From contig CAIZGT010000533.1 in NCBI GenBank assembly GCA_903932545.1, positions 1-7,874 of the forward strand: a stretch of 7,874 nucleotides of DNA. Reading direction: 5' to 3'. This document shows positions 7,552-7,874 of the stretch, in pieces (position 1 is the first letter of the stretch; every line of letters starts with the position of its first letter). Source of the DNA: an uncultured Rhodospirillales bacterium. Lineage in GTDB: Bacteria > Pseudomonadota > Alphaproteobacteria > Acetobacterales > Acetobacteraceae. The notes beneath the pieces were generated by a model. The model did not search any database, was not told the origin of the DNA, and saw only the letters and a program-made list of their open reading frames with translations. The translations under genes were made by a program, and so were the position numbers.

Positions 7552-7874
7552 TCACTCGCCGCCGCCAAGATCATGGACGTAGATCGCCACGCTCTTGATG
7601 GTGGCCGCGTCCAGGCGGGTGTTCCAGTTCGGCATCACGCCCATATGGGGATTGGTCACCTGCTTGACGATGGACTCACGCGTGCCACCGTTGAGATGCA
7701 CCTTGCCGGACAGACGCGGGGCGCCAACCTCGCGGTTGCCTTCGCCCTTTTCGCCATGACATGAGGCGCAATTTTCGGCATATATCGCCTGTCCGGCTTT
7801 GAGATCAGCCTTTGTCGCGGCGGCACGCGGCGTGCCGAAGAAATTGGCCGCCACATAGTCTGCCACGGACTCGA
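7552..7874 (-). CDS. ccoP: CcoP, cbb3-type cytochrome c oxidase subunit III (C-terminal part, 5' truncated)
   Basis: The last 106 codons of a gene entering from the right edge, ending with TGA at 7554-7552. It holds a complete second cytochrome c domain: the haem motif CASCH (visible residues 35-39), GAPRLSG, and PHMGVMPNW, in which M80 is the likely axial haem ligand, followed by the closing helix (DAATIKSVAIYVHDL). CcoP is a membrane-anchored dihaem cytochrome c that passes electrons to the catalytic subunit; the first haem domain and the anchor lie outside the window. The ccoG gene directly downstream fits the standard ccoNOQP-ccoGHIS layout, which also separates it from other dihaem cytochromes. 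The closest alternative would be another class I cytochrome c, much less likely here. Confidence 0.9.
   Translation of the reverse strand, partial: ESVADYVAANFFGTPRAAATKADLKAGQAIYAENCASCHGEKGEGNREVGAPRLSGKVHLNGGTRESIVKQVTNPHMGVMPNWNTRLDAATIKSVAIYVHDLGGGE

Overview
The window is a compact, roughly 60% GC stretch of proteobacterial chromosome, probably alphaproteobacterial. That placement rests on gene content and on the type of intergenic palindrome and is not proven. It holds two convergent operon ends that meet tail to tail around position 3111-3114. Almost every base is coding. No RNA gene, insertion sequence, CRISPR array or phage remnant was seen.

Left half (plus strand, 1-3114): the end of boxC, then complete boxB and boxA. 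These encode the core of the aerobic 'box' benzoyl-CoA pathway. BoxA passes electrons from NADPH to the di-iron oxygenase BoxB, which uses O2 to form 2,3-epoxybenzoyl-CoA. BoxC then cleaves the ring hydrolytically, giving 3,4-dehydroadipyl-CoA semialdehyde and formate. boxB follows boxC closely behind a good ribosome binding site. boxA is separated from boxB by 139 bases that carry a long, nearly perfect palindrome resembling a REP-type repeat.

Right half (minus strand, read from 7874 down to 3111): the end of ccoP (C-terminal cytochrome c domain of cbb3 oxidase subunit III), then ccoG, ccoH, ccoI and ccoS. This is the usual assembly set for the high-affinity cbb3-type cytochrome c oxidase: a copper-reducing iron-sulfur protein, a small membrane assembly factor, a copper-exporting P1B ATPase and a tiny membrane protein. 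The genes overlap or nearly touch, so translational coupling is likely. The ccoNO genes and the promoter should lie beyond the right edge.

The two halves share no pathway, but both suit low or fluctuating oxygen: the box route spends O2 on aromatic ring attack, and cbb3 oxidase respires at very low O2. All families here are known, and I found no convincing undescribed system. The points most worth a second look are the palindrome inside the box operon and the stop codons shared by the two operons, which leave no room for an ordinary terminator between them.
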